Assembly (NCBI GenBank): GCA_021613535.1
Contig: CP075493.1
Span: 9,486,001-9,550,000, forward strand
Length of the DNA: 64,000 nucleotides
Reading direction: 5' to 3'
DNA from: Adineta vaga
Taxonomy: Eukaryota > Rotifera
Made by a program: the position numbers and the translations under genes
Notes under the pieces: model-generated
What the model saw: the letters and a program-made list of their open reading frames with translations, nothing else
Told to the model about the DNA's origin: nothing
Databases searched by the model: none
Shown here: positions 36,797 through 48,876 of the stretch, piece after piece
How the letters are laid out: each line of letters begins with the position of its first letter
Numbering within the stretch: position 1 is the first letter of the stretch

Positions 36797-39240
36797 TTAT
36801 AAATGTATAAGTAAATCATTTTCATAGAATTGTAATAAAAATATTTGGGCTGAATATTTGTTAAATAGATCTTCACCGAGTTCATCAATCATTTCTTGCT
36901 AGAAAAATATCAATTGGATTTTAACATGACATATATTTGTGTATCTCTACTTACTGTCATTTGTGCTTCACTAACATTTTCGACGATTTTTAAGACACGT
37001 CTTAATTTTGTCGGACTAATTTCTTGAAGACATTGTCTAGAAGAAGAAAATGAATTGAATTACAGAAGTCCAATGAAAATTTGTGATAAGTTTTACTGTC
37101 GAATTTGATTACAAAGTTGATGGAGGTGGTGAGTTTCCTGTAATGGACTAGCAATTGTTCGATCACCTAATGACCATGCTCTATTGTTATCAATAGCACC
37201 AGGAGCATTCAAGGATGGCAATTGTAATGTGGCTGTTAGCATAAAAACAAGATCACTAGCATCTTTTTCTCTAGAATTTGTAACATTTAGATAGATAAAA
37301 TTCTATATTTTATATTTTCTTACCCTTCTTTTTTCTTTTCAAGTTCTTCAGTGGAATTATCTTGTGATTTGATTTGTTGTAAATCATAATCTGTTGTTAC
37401 GATTGTCTGAGATGGTGAATCTGTAGGTGTAGCACATTCGATCGATGATGAACGTAATTTACTTTCTCGACGACGTTGACGTGCACTAGAAATTGGTCCC
37501 TGATTTAGATCATATGATTTTGTTACTCTTGGTTGAGATGATGGACGAGACGAAATACTGTTTGATTCAACAGAACTTGTCCTTGGTTGTTTATATGACG
37601 GCGGTGAGATTTGCTAAAACGAATAGTAAAAAATGTCATTTCAATATCAAAAACTATAACGAAAGATATGTATACATACTATGAGTGGGTCGGGAATATG
37701 ATCTTGTGATGGTTGGATCGGTAGTACATCTTGTTCATCAGATACTGATGATTGTTGATGTAGTTTTAAATGATTATTCAATTGTTGATTACGTCGTAGA
37801 CGTTGTAATGTATCATTGTGACGTACTTTTGATATGAAATCGAGATTTTTTTCTTGTTCATCTGTTGATACTTGACGTCCTTGTAGACGACGAGCTCGTG
37901 ACTGACTTATGGCTGGATCTTTCGATAGAATTGGTTCAGCAAGTGGTCGAGAGTATGAGGATGGTAATACTGGATGATAAGTTGGAAGAACCGATGGATT
38001 ATTATTTTGATTTGAAAGACGAGATTTCGATGGCGAAGAATTAACAGCAGTGACTGGACGTGATGAAACATTGACAATAGATTGTGCATTAGAATTAGCT
38101 TGAATTTTACATCTGAACAATGAATATATGTATACTGATGGTTATTAGTTCTATTTCCATACATACTTTGTTTTTGTCTTTTCCAACAATCTAAGAATAT
38201 GTTGTTTAATATACGAATTCTGTAGAAGGACTTTTGCTGTTGGACGTTCATCTGGACTTTTCTTAAGTAATGATACAATAATATCTCTCAACGGTTGACT
38301 ATATCGTTGCGATATCTGTGGTGTCTAAATTTAACAACAAAACATTTTTTTATAAGAAAACAAATCTTCAAATACAAATCAAACCTCATTAGAAATAATT
38401 TTACTTATAAGAGCTGGCATATCTTTAGCATTAAATGGATGTTCATATGTAATCATTTCATAAACACAACATCCTAATGACCATATATCCGTCTGAAAAA
38501 ATATATGTTGAATGATACATTTAATTCTTCTTCAATCATTACAAACCTTTTGTCCATAGGGTTTATTTAACAATATTTCTGGACTCATATAATAGGGTGT
38601 ACCAATTACGGTTGTTGCGAGATCTCTTGCTGAATCAAGTACTCGTGCAATACCTAAATCACCAACTTTGACAATATCATTTTTTGTTAGAAATACATTT
38701 TGAGTTTTTAAATCTCGATGAAGAATGTTTCTTTCATGTATATACTAAAAGAAAGAAGATATACTTGTGATTATGAAAAGTATTATTTACTTGTAAAGCT
38801 AAACATATTTGTATAAACCATTCAATAATTTGATTTTCTGTTAACGCTTCTCTTTTAGATTTTTTTTCTTTTAATTTCGTATATAAATCTCCACCCTCAC
38901 AAAACGCCATAACAATATTAAGAAAACCATCTTTTGAACGAAAAGATTCTGTATAAGCAACAATATTTGGATGCTTTAATGTTGATAACAATTTAGCTTC
39001 ACGTTCAGCTACTTCAATATCATTTTGTGTGGAATCATTCGATGCTTGACGAAGATCTAATCGTTTTAAAACTTGTTGTCTTGACTGAGATTTACTTGCC
39101 GATGGAGTTTTTGGTAAAACGAGCCAAACTTCACCATAACTACCTTTGCCAATCTTTTTTATAAATTCATATTTATCATTAACATTGATTTCGTTGATTT
39201 GTAATGCAAAATTATTAGATAAGTTTGATATAGTTGACAT
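36797..39240 (-). CDS. NEK4: NEK4-like NIMA-related kinase
   Basis: Kinase domain over the first 280 or so residues. It has a glycine loop ([14 protein letters not shown]), a catalytic Lys in [19 protein letters not shown], the DFG equivalent DLG in [22 protein letters not shown], and [23 protein letters not shown] at the DFG position, GCCVYEM and FNAKDM are typical of NEK4/NEK1. A long Ser/Gln/Arg-rich tail follows, with short exons. The last exon (near 36900-36797) reads [20 protein letters not shown] and stops at 36797. NEK4 acts at cilia and microtubules and in DNA-damage responses. The family is secure; orthology to NEK4 specifically is likely but not proven. Confidence 0.85.
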
Positions 39241-40066
39241 TGTGTGTGATCAATTTCAATAAAACAAAAAATAATAAAACGTATCGTTTTTAAAAATTGT
39301 ATAATTTGTACGCACATATCTAGTCGGAGCGCGGAGGTGTTGATAGAAATCATTGATCTGCGAGAATTCTCTATGTTGTTATAGTTACTGACTCAGAATG
39401 ATTCATAAGAATCAATCGTCAAAATGTTATGACGGAAGACAAATAAATATTTACGATGCTTCGATACCATTTGAGTACTGATCACCTTAACTATTTTCAA
39501 TTATTTGATGAAATATCTCGGAAGAATATAAATAGATGTCGGACGTTACTTAACTGTTCTTGTTAGTTGTAAGAAGAAGAAGAAGAAGAAAACTATTGAA
39601 GGACGTTAGACGATGTCATATATACTAATACTAATGTATCTGAATACGGAAATAGTTCATGTAGAGTTTCTTAAGTGTAACTAGTTCGTTCGTGTGAGTG
39701 AATCATGATTTAGTATTATTATTACGTCAGAAGGAAATGATTTCGTATGATTTTTCTTTCGTTCTCGTAAAAAAGGGCCATTTCTCAATGAAATCATAGA
39801 ATTAATTTATATAAACTATGAGATAAAATACGCAATCAAAGAAATTGATAGAATTCTGGCTGATTTCACATAATCAGATACGTTAGTTATGATAAGAATA
39901 ACTTAACCTGTAAATAACTTCATGCGTTTGATTAGCGTTCTATTAAATAGTATAGAAACGAACAAAGAGAGAAAGCATAGAGTTTTTTAGATCACTATAT
40001 TATCGACTGTTTTCTCTTGATATTCTTTACAAGACTAATCGTGTGTATGGGCAGAACGTGGAACAA
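39241..40066. other. intergenic
   Basis: 5' flank of the NEK4-like gene leading to the tRNA. A GAA run lies at 39571-39591. No gene is seen. Confidence 0.5.
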
Positions 40067-40138
40067 GCGTTGGTGGTGTAACGGTTAGCATGGTTGCCTT
40101 CCAAGCAGCCGACCCGGGTTCGACTCCCGGCCAACGCA
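40067..40138 (+). tRNA. tRNA-Gly (anticodon TCC)
   Basis: A 72-nt cloverleaf without intron. Acceptor stem GCGTTGG pairs with CCAACGC, with discriminator A. The D arm is in GTGTAACGGTTAGCAT, the anticodon stem GTTGC/GCAGC holds loop CTTCCAA (anticodon TCC), and the T arm is CGGGTTCGACTCCCG with canonical GGTTCGA (box B). A T5 run at 40147-40151 is the likely polymerase III terminator. Confidence 0.97.
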
Positions 40139-40377
40139 CGTTTCTCTTTTTGCTTTTATCCATGTACAGTAACTACGAGATTATTTCCAATGAGACATAA
40201 TAGATACGTATACTCCATAAATCTGACTATTTTACGACATACACTTAACTATTAGATCATATGGGAATTATTTTTCACGCAATGACGTTAACAGTTACAC
40301 TTTAGTATGGCTAATCGAGTCGTAAATATTTATTGTTTGATTTTTGTATACAAAAAGAGAAAAGAAAAGAACCAAGT

Positions 40378-41848
40378 TTATCGTGCTTGAAGTTCATTTT
40401 TCCAAGTAGCCGTGCTATTTTGATATTGAGCAGTACGTTGAAGTGATTGCCATTGTTGTTTCGATTGTTGTAAAGCCATCTATAGAAAACAAAAATCATC
40501 AAAACAATTCAATCTATAATTCAAATCACTTACTGCAGCAATTTCAACTTTTCTTTCCCAAACTTCACAATCACGTTCGAGATTATAAAGTAATGCTTTT
40601 TTCTTAACATAATCTAAAACTTCAGGTACACGATAGTTTTCTGTTTGTTCGGCAAGATGACCATGAATTTTTGCTACACGTCCATGTTCTTCACTCGCAC
40701 TAACCATATCAAGTTCTGAATGTTCACGTAAATTGATTTGTTTCTGAATACGTTGTTCAGTCTCTGCTAATTCTTTATTTTGTCTATGTAAATCATCTTT
40801 AAGTCGATTGAGTGATTGTGTTGCTTTCCCAACTTGTTGTTTTAATACAATAAGATCATGATTTTTCTCATCAATTCTTTCTAAATATTGTTTATTTTCA
40901 ATCTGTAATTGATTAAAATCAACTTCATGTAATGTTTCTCCCATTTCTTCTTTTTGTCTCAATTGATTATCTAATCGAACAATTTGTCTTTTGAAACCCA
41001 TGGATCGATCACGTAATTTATTCGTTAAAGATTCACGATTTTTTATACGTTCATTAAAATAACGTTCGATTTTTTCACCGATAACTTTTTTTGTACGTTT
41101 ATCAGTACCTTGTTCTTTTGTTCTAGTGAATTCTTCAATTGCTCCATAAAAATCACTCATTTCAACATCTGTCCATTCCAGATCGGACTATATAGAGAGA
41201 AATGTGGAAAAATAAAATGAAATTTATCAAACATACTTCAAGTTGATGAATAGTTTTTTCATTTCTTGTTTCTTGCCGATTACGATCGGCTTTCATTTGT
41301 TCATATTCCGCTAGGACAATTTCATTTTTTTGTTCCAACGATAATTGAATACGAAAATCACCTTGTGTACTTCGTGATTTTGATCGTTTACGTGATAAAC
41401 GATCACTTCGAGTATTTCCACCTGCAGTTGTCAAATCTAGTGATGAACCGGCTGGTGTTGTTGCTTGTGATGTGCCAACTGTTGTTGATGCAACGATTGG
41501 TTCAGCTTTTTTTCTCTCTAGATTTTGTTCGAAAAGACTATTTTCAAATCGTAATTGAATAATTTCACGTCTAAGCGATAGAATAAAGATAATCTATAGA
41601 CATGTAATTTATATTATCAATGAGCAATAGCAAGAGAGCTGAATGAGCACTTACATTGAAATCTTATCTCGCCTAACTTTTTTTAACTAATCATAATAAA
41701 TTGAATTGAAAAAATACGTTCATTTAAAGTATATTTACTCGATTTTTTCTAAACGTTGCTGAAGTTCAATATCATCAGCTTCATCCATTGTACCAACACC
41801 ATGATGATCCGAAGAAGATCCACTAAAACTTGATCTTGCTTCAGCCAT
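40378..41848 (-). CDS. CCDC113: CFAP263 / CCDC113 ciliary coiled-coil protein
   Basis: Start ATG at 41848 (MAEARSSFSGSSSDHHG), four to five exons, stop at 40378. After a Ser/Thr- and basic-rich lead (LSRKRSKSRSTQG) the protein is almost entirely coiled coil. The conserved core is KEEMGETLHEVDFNQLQIEN followed by QYLERIDEKNHDL. The end is WERKVEIAA, spliced to MALQQSKQQWQ. This order matches CCDC113/CFAP263, a component of ciliary axonemes and centriolar satellites required for motile or primary cilia. No enzymatic domain is present. The gene is next to a NEK-family kinase gene, but I see no evidence of co-regulation. Confidence 0.85.
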
Positions 41849-44438
41849 ACTAAATTGGTTTTTTTCTGTAGTTTAAATCAGTTAAGTAGAAAATATACAA
41901 CACATAACGACTCTATTTGCCATTCACACATATGTGTTACTATCGGTGATAGCCTCTTTACAAAAAAGAAAGCATTCAACAATTACTTTGTTGAGTACAG
42001 AAAAGATGTCGTTACCTGAAAAGTAACAAGTTTATTATTATATAAGAAGAAAAAATTGATAAGAAAAATGTGTTGACAGATTGAACGTTCATCTAGATGT
42101 TGCGTTATCACTCATATTGTCTGTTCTATCATTTTGAATTATAGTTCTATGGATGAGAGAATACCTTGGAGGATTATTTCTAATCTTCATATTGAATTAG
42201 AGCATGTTTTTCTTCCAAATAGCTCGATGAATTATAGATCAAACAAAATCACTTGATAGACTTCATTTTTTCTTTTGCTTTTGGCATCATTTTTCTTTGT
42301 TAGAAAGATACATTGATGAAAGTTTACATGTTGAACAAAACAAAAACAACTGAAAATTTGATTTTCTAAAGATAATTATTCATTTGGAATGAAGCAATGT
42401 CTCATTTTCAAGTATGTAATGAATAACAAAAGGTCGACTGACGCCCTTCGTATGTCTCATTGTGTCGAATGTTTGTCCATCTAACTTCCGTTTGTTCATC
42501 CGTTTATCATCGTCATTGTTCATTTGCATGTGAGTGTGATTTTGTTTATCTTATAATAGCAGAATGATTATCTTTTTCTCTTGTTGTTTTCTTAACAACT
42601 TATACATGACGATGACGCCAAACTTAACTTAGATAGAAAGCACTTGAAAAAATAAATGGAAATTTTCTTATTGTTGCTGTTGTTGTTGTTGTTCTTATTC
42701 CATGGTGATATTTTCTAATCATATGCTGATTGAATAGTAACACTTAATGAAAGAATATTGTATGCTTAAGTTATTAGACTAACATCGAAGTATTTTTGAA
42801 AGAGATGAAAGTAACTCATATTTCAACACTTCGTCTTCAAATAGGAGAGAAATGGATTAGTCGTTTGTCGATAATAATGATTAGAGAACAAGAAGGAAGG
42901 AAAAAGTAGCTGACAAATTGTGTATGATGTAATTGGAAAAAATGTGAGAATTGTAAAAGAAGAGAACTAAATAAAACATCGAGAATATAATCATCATTTA
43001 CAGATAGTTGTGATTTCATAGTTGGAAATTAGAAATAAATATGACATATGTTATTCATTTCCGATATTCTCAATGAATAATATGTAAGTTAATTTTCGAA
43101 TGTATTCATTTTTTGTTTTAGATATATCTATCGTCATATATAGGTAAGTATGCGAGATCTTTTTTTTTGACATGCATCTGTTCATTTCATTAACTCTACT
43201 GTAGTACATTGATAATAAAATAATCTTTGTCTTCCTTTCGTCAATGATTATGAACTGTCAATAATTGCCGACTACTCATTTATGTTTGATGACGCTGATA
43301 AGTACGCTTGAAGTGCATGAATGTGTGAGAGACAGAGATTTAAAAATTCATTTCTTTTTCTAAGTAGCTCATCTTCATATTTATTAGATGATCGCCGCAG
43401 TATGGGAAATTGTTTCAACTCCTAGCAACATTATTGAACTCGTTGATTGGCATCTTCTTTCTCTCTGCAGCTTGATTATAGCTACTGTATTCGCTTCCTT
43501 TCTCTCTCTCTCTCGTTTGCTCGCTGTTCATAACGCGTCGTTCACTTGTTCTTCTTTTCTTTCACTCTTCGACATTCATCGAAATGCGTTCGTTGATCAT
43601 TATCATTAACACAATATAGGTTGATACAGGTATACTGAATAAACTGATTTCACACGTCGGAGCTGATCTGACAAGTAGACAATTACTAAAAAAACCGTGA
43701 ATACGACGAAAGTTAAGTATGTCCATTTCCTTTTTCTTTTCATTACAACGATGAAATCAATTTGAACAGCTGATGATAAAATTCTTCGTCTTCTTCTTGC
43801 ATATAAATATATACATATGCAATAGATAATTTCTCTCTCATATTTCATCGTTTGTTTATGTGTAATTTTGACATTTGAAATAAGTTTGTTAGAGTAAATT
43901 GAAACGAGACAACGTATGCCTTCTATATTCAATTGAAGTAAACTATTACATCAGACGTTTATTTAGTCCATATCAACAGATATTCAAATTAATATAACGA
44001 TGCTCTTTTACTTTTCCCTCATACATTTACGTAGAAGTTGAAATGAGTACTGAATTCGTTGATTGAAAATTAGAAATATAATGGATAGAAATGCTTATCG
44101 ATCCGCTTAACTTTTTGTTATTTGAAAATCTTTTACAATAAATGAAGAAGAAAAAACTTTTGATGCTATATCTTTCCCTACCGATGATTATACATAGAGA
44201 AAAAGACAATTATCTATGTTGATATAGAATAGTCAGATATTATAAGCAGACATAAGATTATAATCTTTCCACTCATTACATATACACTGTCATGTAAGAT
44301 AGTTGATAAGAGATTCTACGGATATCTTTCTCCATAAAGATAGAAAAAAATAGATCATTTTTTGATCAATTTTGTATGTGAATACTTATTTGAATAGTTT
44401 GCTTACATTTCATTTCATTTCAGATTTGAAATTCATAA
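41849..44438. other. 2.6-kb intergenic region
   Basis: Divergent promoter space between CFAP263 (-) and the FGFRL1-like gene (+). It contains a GTT/CTG-type run (42673-42695) and pyrimidine-rich tracts near 43496-43520. Short open frames are present, but none has splice-flanked or family-like protein character. Confidence 0.45.
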
Positions 44439-46392
44439 ATGAAGCCTCTAGTATTTGTATTATTATTTGTCTCATTCAACAATATCATTGCTCGAGGTAT
44501 GTAAAATAAGATATACATATACGCTATATGGATTCATTAGTTGACATAAATACTATGAAATTTGATTCGTCATGTCAATAGCTGCAGCAAAATATGATCT
44601 TGAATTGAACATATTATTTGACTTAAGGTTTACTTTTATTCATATAGGTCCACCTAGACTATTAACAGAAACACCAGATTTAATCACAATTGATGTAAAT
44701 GAAAATGAATCAGTTGAATTACATTGTCCAGTGACACCTTCATCTGATTTGTCTGTTCAATGGTCAAAAAATAATGAAGAATTAGATCCAATGTGGTCAA
44801 CATCAAATTTATTGATTCGACGATTTTTATTAAAAATTCATCGAGCACATTTAACTGATGCTGGTCTATATAAATGTAATGTTGTTAATGGATTCGGTAA
44901 TGTTCAAGCTCAATTTCGTGTCGATATCAAAGGTCAGTATATCAATCATGATTTCGTTGATTTTAATTACAAAAACAAAATTCCTTCTTTAGCTAACGGA
45001 ACGGTAATCAATCATGAATCACAGCAACAACAAATTTCGATTCCATGGGATGTTGATACAATGAATGGAGGTAAATATTAAAAAAAAGGACTTGAATTCC
45101 TTCTTAATTCAAATGTTTTATATAGAAGCACCAGAATTTCTTTCTCGAACTGAGAAAAATCTAAGTGAACCAACAAAAGTTATTCAACCTGAAAGTACAA
45201 CAGCTCAATTGAAATGTTTGGTATCTGGTAAACCCACACCAGAAATACGTTGGAAGAAAAATGGAAAAATACTTTCCGAAGATGAATATGGTATTACACA
45301 GTAAGTTTAATTCTAATATTTAGTTCAAATTCTTATCTCTTTCAATTTTTCTAGAAGTCAGATATTAAATATTAAAGATTTGCGTCAATCAGATACAGGA
45401 AACTATACTTGTGAAGTCTTCAATTCATTTGGTAGAATTAATGCTACATACATGCTTGTAGTGAAGGTATAACATATGCAATTCTTTATCTTTGATACGA
45501 ATTTATCTTGTTTTTTTCTTTTATTTTAGAAAAACTACAATTTTTTGGTAATGATCCAGAAAATACGAGTGTAGAACTTGGTCAAACAAGAATTCTTAAT
45601 TGTCGAGTTCAAACAAATGATCCTACGACGAAAATCCAATGGTTACGAAAGATCAATGGTCAACAATTATTTCGACCGGATGCTATTGTTTTTGGTTCGG
45701 AACAATATGAAAGTATTCAACAAACTCAAGAACAACAATATTCAAATAATATTCTTTCAAAACCATTGATTTTTTCTCCAGTAATTATGCAACATCATGG
45801 AGAATATATTTGTTTGATTCAAAATGATAAAGCAACAAACTATAAGAAAGCTTTTCTTACTATATTCGATCCTCGTAAAAGTAAGTTCAATTAAGAGACA
45901 AGATCTATATAGATGTGAAAATTTGTCTAAGAACAGTGTCATATCTTATAATGAGAACAACTGTATCGAAGAAGATATAGATTCTACTGACAAAATAATA
46001 TGTTTCTTTTTCTTTTTCTTTCAGGTCTTATAACATCAACACATACGAACAATGTCTTACTCTATGTAATTATCATTCCTCTCTTTAGTCTTGCCTTGAT
46101 TTTACTCATCATTTTTTGTCTTCGTCATACTCATCATCGAAAACATCTTCCTCAACATCATACACATTGTACAGATAGTTTAAAATCTTCAATTAAACCA
46201 CGACAATCATTGATCCAATCAAATGGTGTGATAGTTTCATCTCGTACAAGTAACGATTATTTAGCTGATAGTATCGATTCAATACCAGTTTCAAGACAAT
46301 ACCAACAACAACGATACGGGCCAAGTACAGCATCGGATTTAGCATCGTTAACAAGTTCGAATCTATATTATACACGTGTCCAAGCACTGTAA
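44439..46392 (+). CDS. FGFRL1: FGFRL1-like receptor: three Ig domains, TM, His-rich tail, no kinase
   Basis: Signal-peptide exon from ATG 44439 (MKPLVFVLLFVSFNNIIARG). Ig1: GPPRLLTETPDLI, LHCPVTP, VQWSKNNEEL, DAGLYKCNVVNGFGN. Ig2: APEFLSRTEKN, LKCLVSGKPTPEIRWKKNGK, DTGNYTCEVFNSFGRINATY. Ig3: NCRVQTNDPTTKIQWLRK, HHGEYICLI. One TM follows (VLLYVIIIPLFSLALILLIIF) and then a His-rich juxtamembrane stretch (RHTHHRKHLPQHHTHC). The tail of about 80 aa ends in VQAL with no kinase domain. FGFRL1 is a kinase-less FGF receptor with exactly this layout and a His-rich tail, acting as a decoy or cell-adhesion/fusion receptor. The introns checked are short (about 50-70 nt). Confidence 0.88.
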
Positions 46393-46803
46393 ACCATCAA
46401 TTGAACTATATCAGATACAGTGATATAATAACAATTTTCGTTTTGTTTTCTGATATTAATAATGTGTCACATGTTTTTCTTCTTGTTTTTTGTATTATAA
46501 GACTTCTTCTTCGTGTTTAATTGACGAATATTATGTATTTATATGCTATACTTAGAATACTTTATTCATGCATACTCATTCTTTAAAGACCAAATTGAAT
46601 ATACATAAGATACAAAAAAATGACATGTCTTTTCTAAATTAGAGAATAATAAACGGATGAAGTTGAATCTCAAATCCGAGACAGTTTAATCAAATCCTTG
46701 ATTATATATTTTCAAATGAAGACAACAAATTTCTCTCACACACAACATCTATGTTTTCTTATATAGGAATAATAAGTAATAAATATTGATTTGCTGAAGC
46801 ACC
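46393..46803. other. tail-to-tail intergenic
   Basis: A 411-bp gap between two convergent genes; it should hold both 3' UTRs. No other feature is seen. Confidence 0.5.
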
Positions 46804-47943
46804 TTAACCTTCGTTAAAAACCGTCGAATCTCTTTCAAATGCACTTATACTATTTGCAGCAGACACATTCAATGCGATAATTTTATCATCAAGTAATTTT
46901 GGTCTTTTTGGAATTATCAATTCACTTTGACCTTGTGCTAGAAGTGTTCGCCATTGATAGAATGTATAAATATTCACATGAACAATAAGTCCAACAAGAA
47001 ATTTCGAGCAAGCATAGAGAAGATGACGAGTTAAATCGACACGTTGACGTTCCGATATAACGAAATGAATAGGTAATATAATGACGAATATGATGATATA
47101 AATTGATAAAATAAAGCCAAATATAATGAATATGATAATATGACGTTCATATTTGAAAAGATTCAACCACCAGGAAAATTTACGTAATTTTTGTTGATAC
47201 CAATGACAGAAAACAATAGTTTTAGTCACGAAAAATACAATGGCTTGATGCCAAGCAAATATATTGGTAACTGTATCGATAATATTGATCAATTTAAAAA
47301 CATATTGAATACACATCACATCATTATGTTCATAATTCATATAGGTAATCGTTTGATTTTGACAGTATTGAATGAGAGTGATATTAAAACTTGAATTTGA
47401 AACATTTCTATTGAGATTTTTGAGCCAACAAACCACCTGATCTGGTCGATTATAATAGGTTGTTAAAAATGTTTGACATGTTTCAAAATAAACATCACGT
47501 GTTAAAATTTTGTAGACTAATACTGTTAGTAGCAATTCAATTTGAAAAGGTACAAGTAAAAGATAATTAGCATCATATTTTTTTCCGAAACTAGAATTTG
47601 ATGAAACGTTTGTAGATTTTTTTGATGAATGAGAATTTGGTTCCAAATTTAGTGTAGATCGATTTACCATAGAAATTTGTTCATCATGTTGATGTTTTTG
47701 TATTTCAAGATGTTGTATAATGTTACGAATAATTCGATCTAATGCACCTTTAGCAAAAAAATTAGCTTGTTTGCCAAGGTAATGATTGAGTCGAGGATGT
47801 TGATTCGAAAGATAAACAAGATGTGCATTGAAAATAGTGAAAAAAATTAGCATAAAATTCGGCAATAGGAATAATATTAGGACTGAACTTAAATTTAACG
47901 ATATGCCATCATCATTGAGAATACTCATGTTAGTGACTTTCAT
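46804..47943 (-). CDS. multi-TM protein of unknown function
   Basis: A single-exon frame of 379 aa. TM1 is near residues 18-40 (VLILFLLPNFMLIFFTIF). A hydrophilic loop of about 85 aa follows (HLEIQKHQHDEQ, then a Ser/Asn-rich part), then TM2 (FQIELLLTVLVYKIL). Next is a loop with four Cys and several N-glycosylation sequons (FETCQTF, VVCWLKNLNRNVSNSS, YCQNQT, VMCIQYVF). TM3 (HQAIVFFVTKTIVF), TM4 (IIIFIIFGFILSIYIIIFVI) and a possible TM5 (LLYACSKFLVGLIVHVNIYTF) precede a short tail. A four-Cys loop flanked by TMs recalls pore-forming gap-junction-like folds, but no family signature is recognised, so no function is given. Confidence 0.65.
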   Translation of the reverse strand: MKVTNMSILNDDGISLNLSSVLILFLLPNFMLIFFTIFNAHLVYLSNQHPRLNHYLGKQANFFAKGALDRIIRNIIQHLEIQKHQHDEQISMVNRSTLNLEPNSHSSKKSTNVSSNSSFGKKYDANYLLLVPFQIELLLTVLVYKILTRDVYFETCQTFLTTYYNRPDQVVCWLKNLNRNVSNSSFNITLIQYCQNQTITYMNYEHNDVMCIQYVFKLINIIDTVTNIFAWHQAIVFFVTKTIVFCHWYQQKLRKFSWWLNLFKYERHIIIFIIFGFILSIYIIIFVIILPIHFVISERQRVDLTRHLLYACSKFLVGLIVHVNIYTFYQWRTLLAQGQSELIIPKRPKLLDDKIIALNVSAANSISAFERDSTVFNEG

Positions 47944-48876
47944 AAAAAAGACTAAATAATCTGATGCGTATTAAACGATAAAAGCTATTTCTCTATAGTA
48001 TTTTTATATTTCGTATCAGAAAATTCAATTAGAGATATTGAAGTTATTGAATTTCGAAATATTATATCAAGTAAAATGATGTGATGAAGAACAATGCTGG
48101 ATAATATCTTATAAATAAAAAAATAAAAGAGATGTTTCGACGATCTGAAGTAAAAATCAATAAAAACATGTCAAACTAATGTCTGTACAATATTCATGAT
48201 CGCACAATAATGAAAGAACTCATTGTAAATTAAAAACAAAAACATGCTAAGAGAATGCCAACTTGTAATGATTCCATCTATTTGTAAAAGATGAAATATG
48301 AATTTCCTTTTTCTACTTTATTGCTAATACTTCCAATTTTCCTATTATCAGTCCACAAAGAATATTCCAGATATGTGGTGAAACGAAGTTGTTAAAGATT
48401 TAATACAAATATAAAATCACACGCGTTGTCCCTGGATTCATGTACAAAGAGATAATAAAACATTTTCCTAAGTTAGTTTCAATAATTCTCAAATGTGACA
48501 TTTATCACACACATGACAATTTTAGTATTCATCAGCTTTTTCCTAGATTAGATAATAAAAGTAAACAGACATAATCTTATTTACGTGTTATTCTACTAAA
48601 TCATATGATTCATACACATGAACAACACTTCAAATTATTTCTAGAAATAAAATTTCTCCAAGAACTATATATTTTACTTATTTATATGAACACTTGTTTT
48701 TGTCAAATTTAACGAGAACAATTACTTTTTGACAGAAAATCAAATGCTTGATCTGACCAGTTGTTTATTGATAATGAACAGATACGCTTTTACGTAAAAC
48801 AAAATTCTATTTTAAGAAATTATTATTTTTGAATACTAAAATTACTACATGAAAATACAAACGAATAATTATGTAG
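47944..48876. other. intergenic
   Basis: A 0.9-kb A+T-rich gap between two minus-strand genes. No exon, RNA gene or repeat is supported. Confidence 0.5.

Noticed and set aside
43388-43609. Plus-strand 73-codon frame with hydrophobic stretch
   Set aside because: It sits in pyrimidine-rich repeats (CTCTCT), which produce Leu/Ser runs; no supporting structure.
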